Shown here one piece after another: positions 11,408-20,216 of a DNA stretch of 64,000 bases. Every line of letters starts with the position of its first letter. The first letter of the stretch is position 1. This DNA is from Neobacillus sp. DY30 (GTDB taxonomy: Bacteria; Bacillota; Bacilli; Bacillales; Cytobacillaceae), in assembly GCF_030123065.1 (NCBI RefSeq), contig NZ_CP126093.1, forward strand, positions 686,001 through 750,000. Reading direction: 5' to 3'. The notes under the pieces were generated by a model. The model did not search any database and was not told the DNA's origin. It saw only the letters and a list, made by a program, of their open reading frames with translations. The position numbers and the translations under genes are program-made.

Positions 11408-12382
11408 ATGAAATACCGCAGACTTGGAAACAGTGGATTAAAAGTTAGTGAAATTGGATTAGGCAGCTGGCTTACCTATGGAAAAGCGGTCAATAATCTC
11501 ACTGCACATGATTGTATTCATAAAGCATATGAACTTGGGATTAACTTCTTTGATACAGCCAATGCCTATGAAGGTGGAAAGACAGAGGAGGTATTGGGTG
11601 AGGCGTTAAAAGAATATCCAAGAAGTTCATACGTTGTGGCAACAAAGCTATTCTTCCCGATGGGTTCTGGTCCGAATGAGCGCGGACTATCAAGAAAACA
11701 TATTGTCGAACAATGTGATGCTAGTTTAAAACGATTAGGCGTGGATTATATTGACCTTTATCAATGTCACCGCTATGACCCAGAGGTACCGATGGAGGAA
11801 ACATTGCTGGCTCTTGATGATTTAATCAGGCAAGGGAAGATCCTTTACGCAGGTGTAAGTGAATGGAGTGCTGCCCAAATTGAGAAAGCTGTTGGGATCG
11901 GCAAGGAGTATCGCTTAAGACCGATTATTTCTAATCAGCCTATTTACAATATGTTTGAAAGATATATTGAAGATGAAGTGCTGCCAATATCGGCCGAAAA
12001 AGGGATTGGCCAAATTGTTTTCTCACCGTTAGCGCAGGGAATATTAACAGGTAAATATAAGCCTAATACAGAAAAACCAGCGGATAGCAGGGCCGCGAAT
12101 GATGCGACTAATTTTGTCATCAATAGCTATTTCCGGGAGGATGTTCTGACAGTGGTACAGAAATTAAATGGATTAGCTTCTGAATTAGGGGTTACGTTAA
12201 GTCAGTTGGCATTGGCATGGATTCTCCGCCATCCTATCATTAGCTCAGCAATTATTGGTGCGAGCAGGACGGAGCAAATTGAAGAAAATGTAAAAGCGGT
12301 GGATATCAAATTGGAGCAGGATGTTTTACAAGCGATAGATTCAATTCTTGAAGAAGTAAAAGACTTTGCGCCATTAAGGTAG
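11408..12382 (+). CDS. Aldo/keto reductase
   Basis: A 324-residue NADPH-dependent (alpha/beta)8-barrel reductase, closest in appearance to the YghZ/voltage-gated K+ channel beta-subunit branch. The catalytic tetrad is visible as D49 and Y54 in FFDTANAYEGG, K80 in VVATK, and H121 in LYQCHRYD. The cofactor motif IIGASRTEQI is near residue 278-287. GAGGAGGAGA lies upstream of ATG 11408. It is probably cotranscribed with the MATE gene. The substrate could be an aldehyde or a sugar such as L-glyceraldehyde 3-phosphate; this is inference from the family only. Confidence 0.88.
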   Translation: MKYRRLGNSGLKVSEIGLGSWLTYGKAVNNLTAHDCIHKAYELGINFFDTANAYEGGKTEEVLGEALKEYPRSSYVVATKLFFPMGSGPNERGLSRKHIVEQCDASLKRLGVDYIDLYQCHRYDPEVPMEETLLALDDLIRQGKILYAGVSEWSAAQIEKAVGIGKEYRLRPIISNQPIYNMFERYIEDEVLPISAEKGIGQIVFSPLAQGILTGKYKPNTEKPADSRAANDATNFVINSYFREDVLTVVQKLNGLASELGVTLSQLALAWILRHPIISSAIIGASRTEQIEENVKAVDIKLEQDVLQAIDSILEEVKDFAPLR

Positions 12383-12387
12383 CAATT

Positions 12388-12516
12388 TTTCAATAGGCTT
12401 TGTTAGACTTGACGGTTGATTTGTGTTCTGTTTGCCCAAAATCAAGGGTGAATGGTGATCTGGGTAAAGTGGGAATGTTACAAAATCAATAAGGGCTCTA
12501 ACACAGCCTTTCAATA
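12388..12516. mobile_element. MITE with 8-bp target duplication
   Basis: A 113-bp non-coding insert (12396-12508) bounded by GGCTTTGTTAGA and TCTAACACAGCC, inverted repeats with one mismatch. It is flanked on both sides by the direct repeat TTTCAATA (12388-12395 and 12509-12516), a clean 8-bp target-site duplication. No coding potential is seen inside, so it must have been moved in trans by a transposase from elsewhere. Confidence 0.7.
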
Positions 12517-12537
12517 AAAAGCGGGTGAGGGTTGTTA

Positions 12538-13374
12538 ATGAAGGTCTATAAACATGGGGATTCTTTAGTAACAGAAATTAATGAAACGCGAATTCATAAA
12601 GGTGCTATTTCGTTTTGGAATTTAGGACAGGCAGGAATCTTGATGAAAGGCAGAGAGGAAGATGGATTAATCTGTATTGATCCCTACCTATCAAACAGCA
12701 TTGAACAGGCAAATCCTGAAACAGAATTTAAACGGGCGTTTCCACCTGTTCTTCCTCCAAGCATGCTGGAAAACGCAGATGCGATTTTAATTACTCACGA
12801 ACATGACGATCATTTGGATTTTGCCACGTTAAGAGAAGTCGGACAAAATAAGGTGGTTGTTCCAGCACCGCTCGTATCAATGGTCCAATCGGAAACAGGA
12901 AACGAAAACATAGTAGCTGCAAAAGCGAATGAATCTCTTCATATTAAGGGATTTCAGGTTACACCTTTTCCAGCAGCACATACTGATTATCAAGTTGATG
13001 TAAATGGTGATCATCTATATTTAGGTTATGGTCTAGAAGTAAATGGTGTTCGCCTGTTTCATAGCGGTGATACGATTGTCACCCCAGAATTAATAGAAAA
13101 GATCATAGAATTCAAACCTCATGTTGTATTCCTGCCGATTAATGGTGGAGACTATTTCCGTGCATCACGAGAAATAGTTGGAAACATGAGCTTTCGTGAA
13201 GCGGCGGAGTTTTCAGTTACGGTAGATGCTGACCTGGTTATTCCGATTCATTATGATTTGTTTCCCAATAATCGGGACAATCCTGCTTATTTTGTAGATT
13301 ACTTGTTTAATCATTATCCAAATAAAAAGTTTCATATGATGGCACCTGGAGAACGTTTTATCTATCACCTGTAA
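12538..13374 (+). CDS. MBL-fold hydrolase, UlaG (lactonase)-like
   Basis: A 278-residue metallo-beta-lactamase-fold protein. The metal motif THEHDDHLD is near residue 85-93, with further probable ligands in HSGDT and in PIHYD. The overall pattern recalls UlaG-type L-ascorbate-6-phosphate lactonases and the related sugar-lactone hydrolases. ATG 12538 is chosen over TTG 12532, because GTGAGG (12525-12530) is well spaced only from the ATG. It is in an operon with the endo-arabinanase 25 bp downstream, which suggests a sugar-derived substrate, but the reaction is unknown. Confidence 0.82.
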   Translation: MKVYKHGDSLVTEINETRIHKGAISFWNLGQAGILMKGREEDGLICIDPYLSNSIEQANPETEFKRAFPPVLPPSMLENADAILITHEHDDHLDFATLREVGQNKVVVPAPLVSMVQSETGNENIVAAKANESLHIKGFQVTPFPAAHTDYQVDVNGDHLYLGYGLEVNGVRLFHSGDTIVTPELIEKIIEFKPHVVFLPINGGDYFRASREIVGNMSFREAAEFSVTVDADLVIPIHYDLFPNNRDNPAYFVDYLFNHYPNKKFHMMAPGERFIYHL

Positions 13375-14340
<966 letters not shown>

Positions 14341-14344
14341 AATG

Positions 14345-14383
14345 AAAAAAGACTTTGGGGGACCGTGCCTCAAAGTCTTTTTT
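14345..14383 (+). terminator. Intrinsic terminator after abnB
   Basis: AAAAAAGACTTTG (14345-14357) pairs with CAAAGTCTTTTTT (14371-14383). It has A- and T-rich ends on both sides and could work in both directions. Confidence 0.85.
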
Positions 14384-14390
14384 ATATTTA

Positions 14391-14573
14391 GGCTGTGTTA
14401 AAGTAGACTGATGATTTTAGAACCTGTTGATTGGAGCGGAAGGCGCTTGACTCCTGCGGGATGAACGAGCTGAGTGAGACCCCGCAGGTCGGAACGACCG
14501 AGGAGGCTCACGGGCGAGCCCGCGGAAAGCATAGCGCCTGGAGCGCAAATCAACTGCCCAATATAACACAGCC
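14391..14573. repeat. Structured intergenic repeat with GGCTGTGTTA ends
   Basis: The element is bounded by GGCTGTGTTA (14391-14400) and TAACACAGCC (14564-14573), almost the same ends as the MITE at 12396. Its core has nested inverted repeats: GTTGATT (14426-14432)/AATCAAC (14548-14554) and AGGCGCT (14441-14447)/AGCGCCT (14533-14539). The GC-rich core resembles a repeat I recall from many Bacillaceae intergenic regions. No open frame is seen. No clear target duplication is left. Confidence 0.7.
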
Positions 14574-14583
14574 AACATTTTTA

Positions 14584-15306
14584 TTATGCTGCTAAGTTTA
14601 ATTTATGTTTTCGCTTATAAACTACTTTCGATAATAACACACTGCACTCATATAAAAAGATTAACGGGATGACTACCAAAATATCAGATAGAAAATCCGG
14701 CGGAGTGATTAATACAGCGGTTACGATGAGAACAAAGTAAGAGTACTTGCGAATCTTTTGTAATCTGTATGGATTTAATACCCCAAGACTAGTCAAGAAC
14801 ATGATTACCACTGGAAGTTCGAATAAAAATCCAAAAGGCAGGGTCATGTGCAGTAAAAACGTAAAATACTTTTCTGTGGTGAAAAAGGTCATAAACATAT
14901 CCTCTGACATCGAGAGAAGGAACTGATAAACGATCGGGAAAATGATAAAGTATCCGAAACTAATTCCAACAATAAATAAAAGGAATAAAGAAGGAATATA
15001 GGCTAATGTTACTTTTCGTTCAGTATCTTTCAAGGCAGGACGGACAAAAAGCCAAATTTGATAGGCTGCTATTGGAATACTCCCTGAAATGGCCACCACA
15101 CAGGAAAGCATCAAATATACCCATAAAATATCGCTTGGCCCTAAAATAGCGAGCTGTACATCTAGGTCCTGAACCAGCCATTGATAAATATCTTGAACAT
15201 AGACAAAGGATAAAATAAACAAAACCATAAAGGCCCCGAGTATGATGATCAGTCGTTTACGTAATTCTTCAAAATGGCCAATCAAAGCCATATCATGATT
15301 AGACAT
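14584..15306 (-). CDS. tatC: Twin-arginine translocase subunit TatC
   Basis: A 240-residue membrane protein with six predicted helices, the core receptor of the Tat export pathway for folded proteins. The signature HFEELRKRL lies at residue 11-19. The start ATG at 15306 is preceded by AAGGAGG. It forms a minimal two-component translocase with TatA and sits in the phoX gene cluster, so PhoX is its likely dedicated cargo, as PhoD is for TatAd-TatCd in B. subtilis. Confidence 0.94.
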   Translation of the reverse strand: MSNHDMALIGHFEELRKRLIIILGAFMVLFILSFVYVQDIYQWLVQDLDVQLAILGPSDILWVYLMLSCVVAISGSIPIAAYQIWLFVRPALKDTERKVTLAYIPSLFLLFIVGISFGYFIIFPIVYQFLLSMSEDMFMTFFTTEKYFTFLLHMTLPFGFLFELPVVIMFLTSLGVLNPYRLQKIRKYSYFVLIVTAVLITPPDFLSDILVVIPLIFLYECSVLLSKVVYKRKHKLNLAA

Positions 15307-15320
15307 TGTAAATCCTCCTT

Positions 15321-15361
15321 AGAAAAAGAAGACGCAAGCACCATTTTCTGCCTGCATCTTC
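15321..15361 (-). terminator. Hairpin plus T-run between tatA and tatC
   Basis: On the minus strand GAAGATGCAG (15361-15352) pairs with CTTGCGTCTTC (15338-15328), with G-U pairs, and is followed by TTTTTCT. It ends just upstream of the tatC ribosome binding site, so it may act as a partial terminator that lowers TatC relative to TatA. Confidence 0.6.
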
Positions 15362-15373
15362 TCGAGATAAGTA

Positions 15374-15571
15374 TTAAATCGTCTTTTCCTCTTTTTTTGG
15401 CTGTACTTTACTAGTGTCCTCATCCGAAACCAATTCACGTGTCGATTTTTTAAATTCCTTTAAGGTGGAACCTACAGCACGTCCTAATTCCGGTAATTTT
15501 GAAGGTCCGAAAATGATTAATGCAATCACTAAAACAAGTATTAAACCGGGGATGCCTATGTTCTGAAGCAT
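15374..15571 (-). CDS. tatA: Twin-arginine translocase subunit TatA
   Basis: A 65-residue protein with one N-terminal membrane helix (about residues 4-20), the [12 protein letters not shown] hinge and an amphipathic helix, the TatA/E plan. The start is placed at ATG 15571 because AGGAGGG lies about ten bases upstream; an in-frame upstream ATG at 15625 has no such site and would add 18 non-conserved residues. TatA oligomers form the export pore with TatC. Confidence 0.93.
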   Translation of the reverse strand: MLQNIGIPGLILVLVIALIIFGPSKLPELGRAVGSTLKEFKKSTRELVSDEDTSKVQPKKEEKTI

Positions 15572-15588
15572 AATTGTTGTACCCTCCT

Positions 15589-15759
15589 TTAGATCGCTTT
15601 TTTTGTTTGATTGCGTTGATAGCAATATTGAAATAGCTTATACTTAGCTTTGTTTTTACAAAGATGACAACGATAGCTTTCTTCCTCTGGAATTAACTTA
15701 ATATGAGGAACATACATATGCTTCAAGGCATCTTTAACGTGGTTTGAACATACAAACAT
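15589..15759 (-). CDS. CxxH/CxxC small protein (YyzF family)
   Basis: A 56-residue protein with FVCSNHV near the start and YRCHLCKN about 30 residues later. This CxxH...CxxC arrangement matches the small BA_5709/YyzF-type family (TIGR04129 by memory), probably metal-binding and of unknown function. ATG 15759 is chosen; an in-frame upstream ATG at 15801 would overlap the end of phoX. It lies between phoX and tatA in the same direction, which suggests cotranscription with the phosphatase and its exporter. Confidence 0.72.
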   Translation of the reverse strand: MFVCSNHVKDALKHMYVPHIKLIPEEESYRCHLCKNKAKYKLFQYCYQRNQTKKAI

Positions 15760-15784
15760 GATGAGTTGTGCCCCTTCCAAGTGG

Positions 15785-17401
15785 TTATTTAAAGCTTCCA
15801 CCTTGTACCGCTACTAAACAAGAACGTCCGAAGGTTTGCCCAGGGTACGGATTCCATGTTTCTGGATGCTGTACATCTAGGAACAATGTTTTTTCGTCTG
15901 GAGTTAACCATGGTCCTGTTACTTCACAGCCTTTTGGACCTGAAGCAAATTGGAAAGGTTCCCCGTAATCTTTACCATCCGTTGGTATCATGAATACTCC
16001 ACAGTTTTTATAGGCAGCATATTGATTGGTTTCTGTTGCAGAATAATCTTCAACCACCCAGAGATTGCCTTTGCTATCAAAGTGCAGGTTATCAGGGCAA
16101 GTAATTCCGCTTTGCTGACCGCCGGCAACAAACACTTCAAATGTGAAGGATTCACTAGCGTGGTCACCGTTTGCCGGAACAAAACGAACAATTTGTCCAT
16201 GGAAATTTCCGTGACCAGTGTTATTCGTTAGGGCTAAGAAGACAGATCCGTCATGAGGGTGAATTTCCACATCTTCTGGACGGTCTAATTTTGTACCGCC
16301 TGCAGCAAGACCTGCTGCGCGTGCATTTGTTAAGACATCAGCTTGGTCAGCAAATTGACTCTGAAGCTTGGAATTGGTTGCATGATCGAGAGCAATCCAT
16401 TTTTGCTGACTCATACTTGCCACATATAATGTTCCGCTTTCTAAAATATCAAAGTTGGCTTCACGATTGGCAGGATTGAATTTCTTGCTGCTAATAAATT
16501 TATAGAAGCACGCATCACCTTTATCATCACCCATATAAACAACCACTCTGCCGTCATTGGTTAAGCCCATTGCAGTATTTTCGTGGGCAAAACGACCAAG
16601 GGCAGTATGCTTACGTACAGGTTTGTTTGGGTCGAATGGATCTACTTCAACAACCCAGCCATAATGATTGTCATTAAAATTTGGCCAGCCATAGTCATCG
16701 CTGTATTCTGTGTTTTCTTCACAAGATAAAACAGTATTCCATAAAGTGCGGCCGCCGCTGCAATTTCCTAATGAACCCACTACACTCGTTGCTCCGCTTA
16801 CATACTTGCTTCCACGTGCGGGACCAGTTAATTCAATTGGAGTATTACCATCGACACGGCGATTATATGTATCATCTAAAACAAGTTTCCAGCCATCCTT
16901 TTCCTTTTTAACATGGATGACAGAACCACCGACAGCTTCTTTTTCCATTTTTAATAGCTCAGGATAGTTTGCTAGATTTTCCTTTTTAAAAGCAGCTTCG
17001 TTGATTCCTAACATCTTCATATAGTTTCCTGGTTCAGGGAACTCATGATTGACCCAAATCAAGCCTTCCTCGGAATTGTTGCCGCCTTTTAAGCTATCCA
17101 TTGGAAAATAAACAGTTAGGTCAGCTGCATCTCCAAAAATTTCACCCTTCGAATTAATCTTATCTCCATAAGAAGCAATAATTGAATAGTTGTATCCGTT
17201 AGGAAGGACCATATCGTTCTCCCATGTACGACTAACTGGTTTGAACGGGGCAGTAAGTGATTTACCCTTTCCTGAAGGCTGTCCATTTAATAAGTGGTTT
17301 CCAGTCATTGCGTTCCCAGTTAAAGTCCCAATTCCGGATGAAGCTGCAACGAGTGCGGCAGTACTGCTTCCAACATAGGTTAAAAATAAACGGCGATCCA
17401 T
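15785..17401 (-). CDS. phoX: PhoX-family alkaline phosphatase, Tat-exported
   Basis: A 538-residue protein of the PhoX family, metal-dependent phosphatases that release phosphate from organic esters outside the membrane. The N terminus MDRRLFLTYVGSS has the twin arginines R3-R4 followed by a short hydrophobic helix, a Tat signal. Family stretches visible include WVNHEFPEPG, SCEENTEYSDDYGWP, FAHENTAMG and DRPEDVEIHP, rich in acidic metal ligands. It heads the phoX-yyzF-tatA-tatC cluster. A Pho-box-like promoter at 17444-17497 suggests control by PhoP-PhoR during phosphate starvation. Confidence 0.92.
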   Translation of the reverse strand: MDRRLFLTYVGSSTAALVAASSGIGTLTGNAMTGNHLLNGQPSGKGKSLTAPFKPVSRTWENDMVLPNGYNYSIIASYGDKINSKGEIFGDAADLTVYFPMDSLKGGNNSEEGLIWVNHEFPEPGNYMKMLGINEAAFKKENLANYPELLKMEKEAVGGSVIHVKKEKDGWKLVLDDTYNRRVDGNTPIELTGPARGSKYVSGATSVVGSLGNCSGGRTLWNTVLSCEENTEYSDDYGWPNFNDNHYGWVVEVDPFDPNKPVRKHTALGRFAHENTAMGLTNDGRVVVYMGDDKGDACFYKFISSKKFNPANREANFDILESGTLYVASMSQQKWIALDHATNSKLQSQFADQADVLTNARAAGLAAGGTKLDRPEDVEIHPHDGSVFLALTNNTGHGNFHGQIVRFVPANGDHASESFTFEVFVAGGQQSGITCPDNLHFDSKGNLWVVEDYSATETNQYAAYKNCGVFMIPTDGKDYGEPFQFASGPKGCEVTGPWLTPDEKTLFLDVQHPETWNPYPGQTFGRSCLVAVQGGSFK

Positions 17402-17443
17402 TTCATCATTCTCCCTTTTAGCTCAATTTGTATCTTCTCCTAG

Positions 17444-17497
17444 ATTATAGGCAGTCCAATACCCAATGTTAATTAAGGGAGTGTAAAGAATTGTTAA
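17444..17497 (-). promoter_or_regulatory. Probable PhoP-box promoter of phoX
   Basis: Reading the minus strand, TTAACA (17497-17492), TTTACA (17487-17482) and TTAATTAACA (17476-17467) are TT-A-ACA-like repeats at 4-5 base spacing, as expected for PhoP dimers. TATAAT (17449-17444) lies 17 bases after the last repeat, so the box covers the -35 region, which is the usual position in Bacillus Pho promoters. Confidence 0.68.
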
Positions 17498-17585
17498 GAA
17501 AAATTAAATTATTTTAATGATTTGTAAATTGGTAATATGGCTTTTATCTAGAGTCTTGGCCTTAATTGGGTAACTAGTAAAACGA

Positions 17586-17771
17586 TTAAGCGGAGGTTTT
17601 CCGGTTAACTGCAAAACGGTGCTCGTTTCGGAGAAAATAAGCGGAGGTTTTCCGCTTATGCAAAGCAAAATCTCCCATTTTCTAATTTTTCGAGTGAATA
17701 GGCGGAATATCTCCGTCTAATGAAGCCTTTTTTTATTATATTCACTAATTAAGCGGAATTTTTCCGCTTAT
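17586..17771. repeat. Four copies of an AAGCGGA...TCCGCTT palindrome
   Basis: Copies lie at 17586-17608, 17637-17659, 17698-17720 and 17749-17771. Each is a 23-bp hairpin of the form (T/A)TAAGCGGA-n5/6-TCCGCTTA; copies 2 and 4 are near-perfect and copies 1 and 3 are degraded. Start-to-start distances are 51, 61 and 51 bp. The 540-bp gap between phoX and the CatE gene holds no convincing gene. Confidence 0.75.
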
Positions 17772-17781
17772 TTTTCAACTA

Positions 17782-17829
17782 GGGTGCGATCCTCCGGACG
17801 AATGCACCCGAAGACGGAGTTATTTTTTT
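17782..17829 (+). other. Overlapping hairpins with T-run upstream of catE
   Basis: GGGTGC (17782-17787) pairs with GCACCC (17804-17809). Alternatively CTCCG (from 17792) pairs with CGGAG (17815-17819 region), which is followed by TTATTTTTTT like a terminator. The two stems overlap and exclude each other. Whether this is a leader of catE or a leftover terminator is unclear. Confidence 0.4.
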
Positions 17830-17945
17830 ATAGAGCGTTTATTTTGCAATAAATTAAGGAACATCTCTAATATAAATGTGAACAATGAATTTCTTTTCTG
17901 AGGTAATGAATAATATAAATACAGTGAGATGGAGGGGATAAAACG

Positions 17946-18791
17946 ATGGAAGGTTTTCATCAGAGTCCAAATATTTATAGCAGTGAAGTCAATCTTAAAG
18001 TGAAAGATTTAGACTATGCTCTAACTTTTTATCAAAATATTATGGGTTTTAAGGTACTAGAGAAAACAAATGGGAAAGCCGTTTTAACTACTGATGGAAA
18101 AACACCGTTAGTAACGCTGGAACAGCCTGAAAATGTGATACCAAAGAAAGAAGGAATGTCAGGACTTTACCACTTTGCGATCCTCCTGCCAAGCCGTGCG
18201 GATTTATCTGTTTTTTTACGTCATTTTCTTGGCACTGGATACCCGCTCGGTGCTGCGGATCATTATGTGAGTGAGGCACTTTACATAACCGACCCGGACG
18301 GAAATGGGATAGAAGTATACCGAGATCGTCCTTCGAATGAATGGACGTGGAAAGATGGCTTGGTGGACATGGCAACAGTGGAACTAGATGGAAATGGAAT
18401 CCTGGCTGAAAGTGACGCGGAATGGACGGGTTTGCCTCCTGGAACAATTATGGGTCATATTCATCTTCATGTAGGAGATTTACAGAAAGCAGAGGAGTTT
18501 TACACAAAAGGGCTGGGATTTAATATAGTAAGCCATTATCCACAGGCGGTATTTTTATCCACAGGAGGTTACCACCATCATATTGCCATTAATACATGGC
18601 AGGGTGTTGGGGCTCCAACTCCACCGAAAAACAGTGCAGGACTAAACTGGTATACACTCGTATTTCCAGATTATGCGGTGAGAGAAGCAGCGATTGAACG
18701 CTTAAACCAACTAGGTGCAAGTGTGGAAAAAGAAGCAGATTATTATGTCACGAGTGACCCATCGGGTAATCAAATCCGATTGGTGTTATAA
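17946..18791 (+). CDS. catE: Catechol-2,3-dioxygenase-like VOC protein
   Basis: A 281-residue protein with two vicinal-oxygen-chelate modules (about residues 10-125 and 165-280), like B. subtilis CatE (285 residues). Such enzymes open catechol rings next to the hydroxyl groups using Fe(II) and in Bacillus detoxify catechol. Candidate ligands are the His in MGHIHLHVGD and the C-terminal Glu/Asp region, with ITDPDGNGIEVYRD at the end of module one. GGAGGGG is ten bases before ATG 17946. It is a single gene with its own terminator. Confidence 0.85.
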   Translation: MEGFHQSPNIYSSEVNLKVKDLDYALTFYQNIMGFKVLEKTNGKAVLTTDGKTPLVTLEQPENVIPKKEGMSGLYHFAILLPSRADLSVFLRHFLGTGYPLGAADHYVSEALYITDPDGNGIEVYRDRPSNEWTWKDGLVDMATVELDGNGILAESDAEWTGLPPGTIMGHIHLHVGDLQKAEEFYTKGLGFNIVSHYPQAVFLSTGGYHHHIAINTWQGVGAPTPPKNSAGLNWYTLVFPDYAVREAAIERLNQLGASVEKEADYYVTSDPSGNQIRLVL

Positions 18792-18805
18792 CGCTATTAA
18801 CTGTA

Positions 18806-18830
18806 AAGCCAGAGGAATCTGGCTTTTTTT
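18806..18830 (+). terminator. Intrinsic terminator after catE
   Basis: AAGCCAGA (18806-18813), GGAA loop, TCTGGCTT (18818-18825), then a T-run to 18830. Confidence 0.9.
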
Positions 18831-18864
18831 GTTGTGGTTAAATTGGAAAAATATCCAAAATATA

Positions 18865-18916
18865 TTGTTTTTTGGAAAATAGAATGGTATAGTACATTAC
18901 AACAGTAATGTACTAT
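18865..18916 (+). promoter_or_regulatory. Promoter with perfect operator palindrome for the GntR/ABC operon
   Basis: TTGTTT (18865-18870) and TATAGT (18888-18893) are 17 bases apart. The palindrome ATAGTACATTAC-AACA-GTAATGTACTAT (18889-18916) is perfect in both 12-base arms and covers the -10 and start region. The adjacent gene encodes a GntR repressor, so this is very probably its autoregulatory operator. Confidence 0.8.
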
Positions 18917-18936
18917 GTCAGAGAGGAGGAAGAAGG

Positions 18937-19317
18937 TTGATTCTAAATATGGACGGAACGAAGCCGATATATCTGCAAATTTCCGAATGGCTGGAGAGAG
19001 AGATTCTGAACGGAAACTTTGAGAGTGATCAAAAAATTTATTCTCAGTATCAGCTTGCAGAGATGTTTACGATTAATCCAGCCACGGCTGCGAAAGGGTT
19101 AACACTGCTGGTCGAAGAGAATGTTCTCTATAAAAAGCGCGGGCTCGGTATGTTTGTTTCAAAAAATGCGAGGGAGATTATCTTGAGCAAACGAAAAAAT
19201 CAAACCTTAAAAAAATTAGTTCTTGAAATAGTCATGGAGGCAGAACGGTTGAATGTAAGCAGAGAGGAACTAATCAAAATGATACAAGATGTTAAAGTAG
19301 AGGAGGCAGGGGAATGA
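18937..19317 (+). CDS. GntR-family transcriptional regulator, YtrA subfamily
   Basis: A 126-residue regulator with an N-terminal winged helix-turn-helix (about residues 10-78) and a short helical tail; the size and the lack of a ligand domain are those of the YtrA subfamily, which typically controls adjacent ABC transporter genes. TTG 18937 is chosen because GAGGAGG (18923-18929) is seven bases upstream; an in-frame ATG at 18949 is too far. The stop overlaps the start of the ABC ATPase gene by four bases. Confidence 0.88.
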   Translation: MILNMDGTKPIYLQISEWLEREILNGNFESDQKIYSQYQLAEMFTINPATAAKGLTLLVEENVLYKKRGLGMFVSKNAREIILSKRKNQTLKKLVLEIVMEAERLNVSREELIKMIQDVKVEEAGE

Positions 19318-20216
19318 ATATCATTGAGTGTAAAAGATTGACCAAAGTTTATGGTGGAGCAAAAGCGTTGAACAATCTTTCTTTTGAAATAAAAGAAAAT
19401 AAGATTACGGGTTTAATAGGAAGAAATGGTGCGGGCAAAACGACACTTTTAAAAATTATTGCTGGTTATTTTAGAGAGACTTCAGGTGAAGTAAAGGTTT
19501 TTTCAGAAAAGCCTTTTAACAATTTATTGGTGTCGGCCAATGTTATTTATATTAATGACCAAATGAACTTTCCAACAGCATTGAGTTTGAAAGAAATACT
19601 AAATATCTCCTCCACCTTTTATGAAAATTGGAACCATGAGCTTGCTGATCGTCTTTTTGACTACTTTTCCTTTCAGCACAATCAACAATATAACAACCTA
19701 TCGAAGGGAATGAAAAGTACTTTCAATACGATTGTAGGTTTATCTGCACGCTGTGCCTTAACCATGTTTGATGAACCAACAACCGGAATGGATGCTGCGG
19801 TAAGGAAAGATTTTTACCGTGCACTGCTAAAAGATTACATTGATTTTCCCCGAACCATATTACTCTCAAGTCATCATCTAAATGAAATAGAAGATTTATT
19901 AGAAGATGTCTTGCTTATTAAAGATGGAAAAGAACTTCTTCATATCGAAATGGAAGATCTAAAAGCATATGCAATTGGGGTTCAAGGGTTGACCACTGCT
20001 GTCGAGGAGTGGGTGAAGAATCGTGAACTCCTTCATTCTAAGAACATTGGTCTCGATCGAATGTACGCAGTAGTAAAACATCATGATGCTGAGTCTTACA
20101 CCGAGCGGGCAAAAGCACCAGGACTTGAGATCACCCCGGTTTCATCAAGTGATCTATGTGTGTATTTAACCAGTAACACGAAAGGGGGAATTGACGATGT
20201 CTTTATCAAGGATTAG
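19314..20216 (+). CDS. ABC transporter ATP-binding protein
   Basis: A 300-residue nucleotide-binding subunit. Walker A is GRNGAGKT (36-43), the signature is LSKGM (129-133) instead of the usual LSGGQ, and Walker B with catalytic Glu is LTMFDEPTTG (D153, E154). The C-terminal 90 residues form an accessory region typical of exporter-type subunits of YtrA-regulated operons. The gene overlaps the regulator upstream (ATGA) and the permease downstream, so the operon is translationally coupled. Confidence 0.9.
   Translation: MNIIECKRLTKVYGGAKALNNLSFEIKENKITGLIGRNGAGKTTLLKIIAGYFRETSGEVKVFSEKPFNNLLVSANVIYINDQMNFPTALSLKEILNISSTFYENWNHELADRLFDYFSFQHNQQYNNLSKGMKSTFNTIVGLSARCALTMFDEPTTGMDAAVRKDFYRALLKDYIDFPRTILLSSHHLNEIEDLLEDVLLIKDGKELLHIEMEDLKAYAIGVQGLTTAVEEWVKNRELLHSKNIGLDRMYAVVKHHDAESYTERAKAPGLEITPVSSSDLCVYLTSNTKGGIDDVFIKD

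Noticed and set aside
15950..16967. Several plus-strand frames of 76-102 codons
   Set aside because: They are antisense to phoX, which has strong family motifs in its own frame.
17586..17771. CRISPR-like array
   Set aside because: The repeats are diverged palindromes with only four copies and unequal spacers, and no cas genes are in the window.
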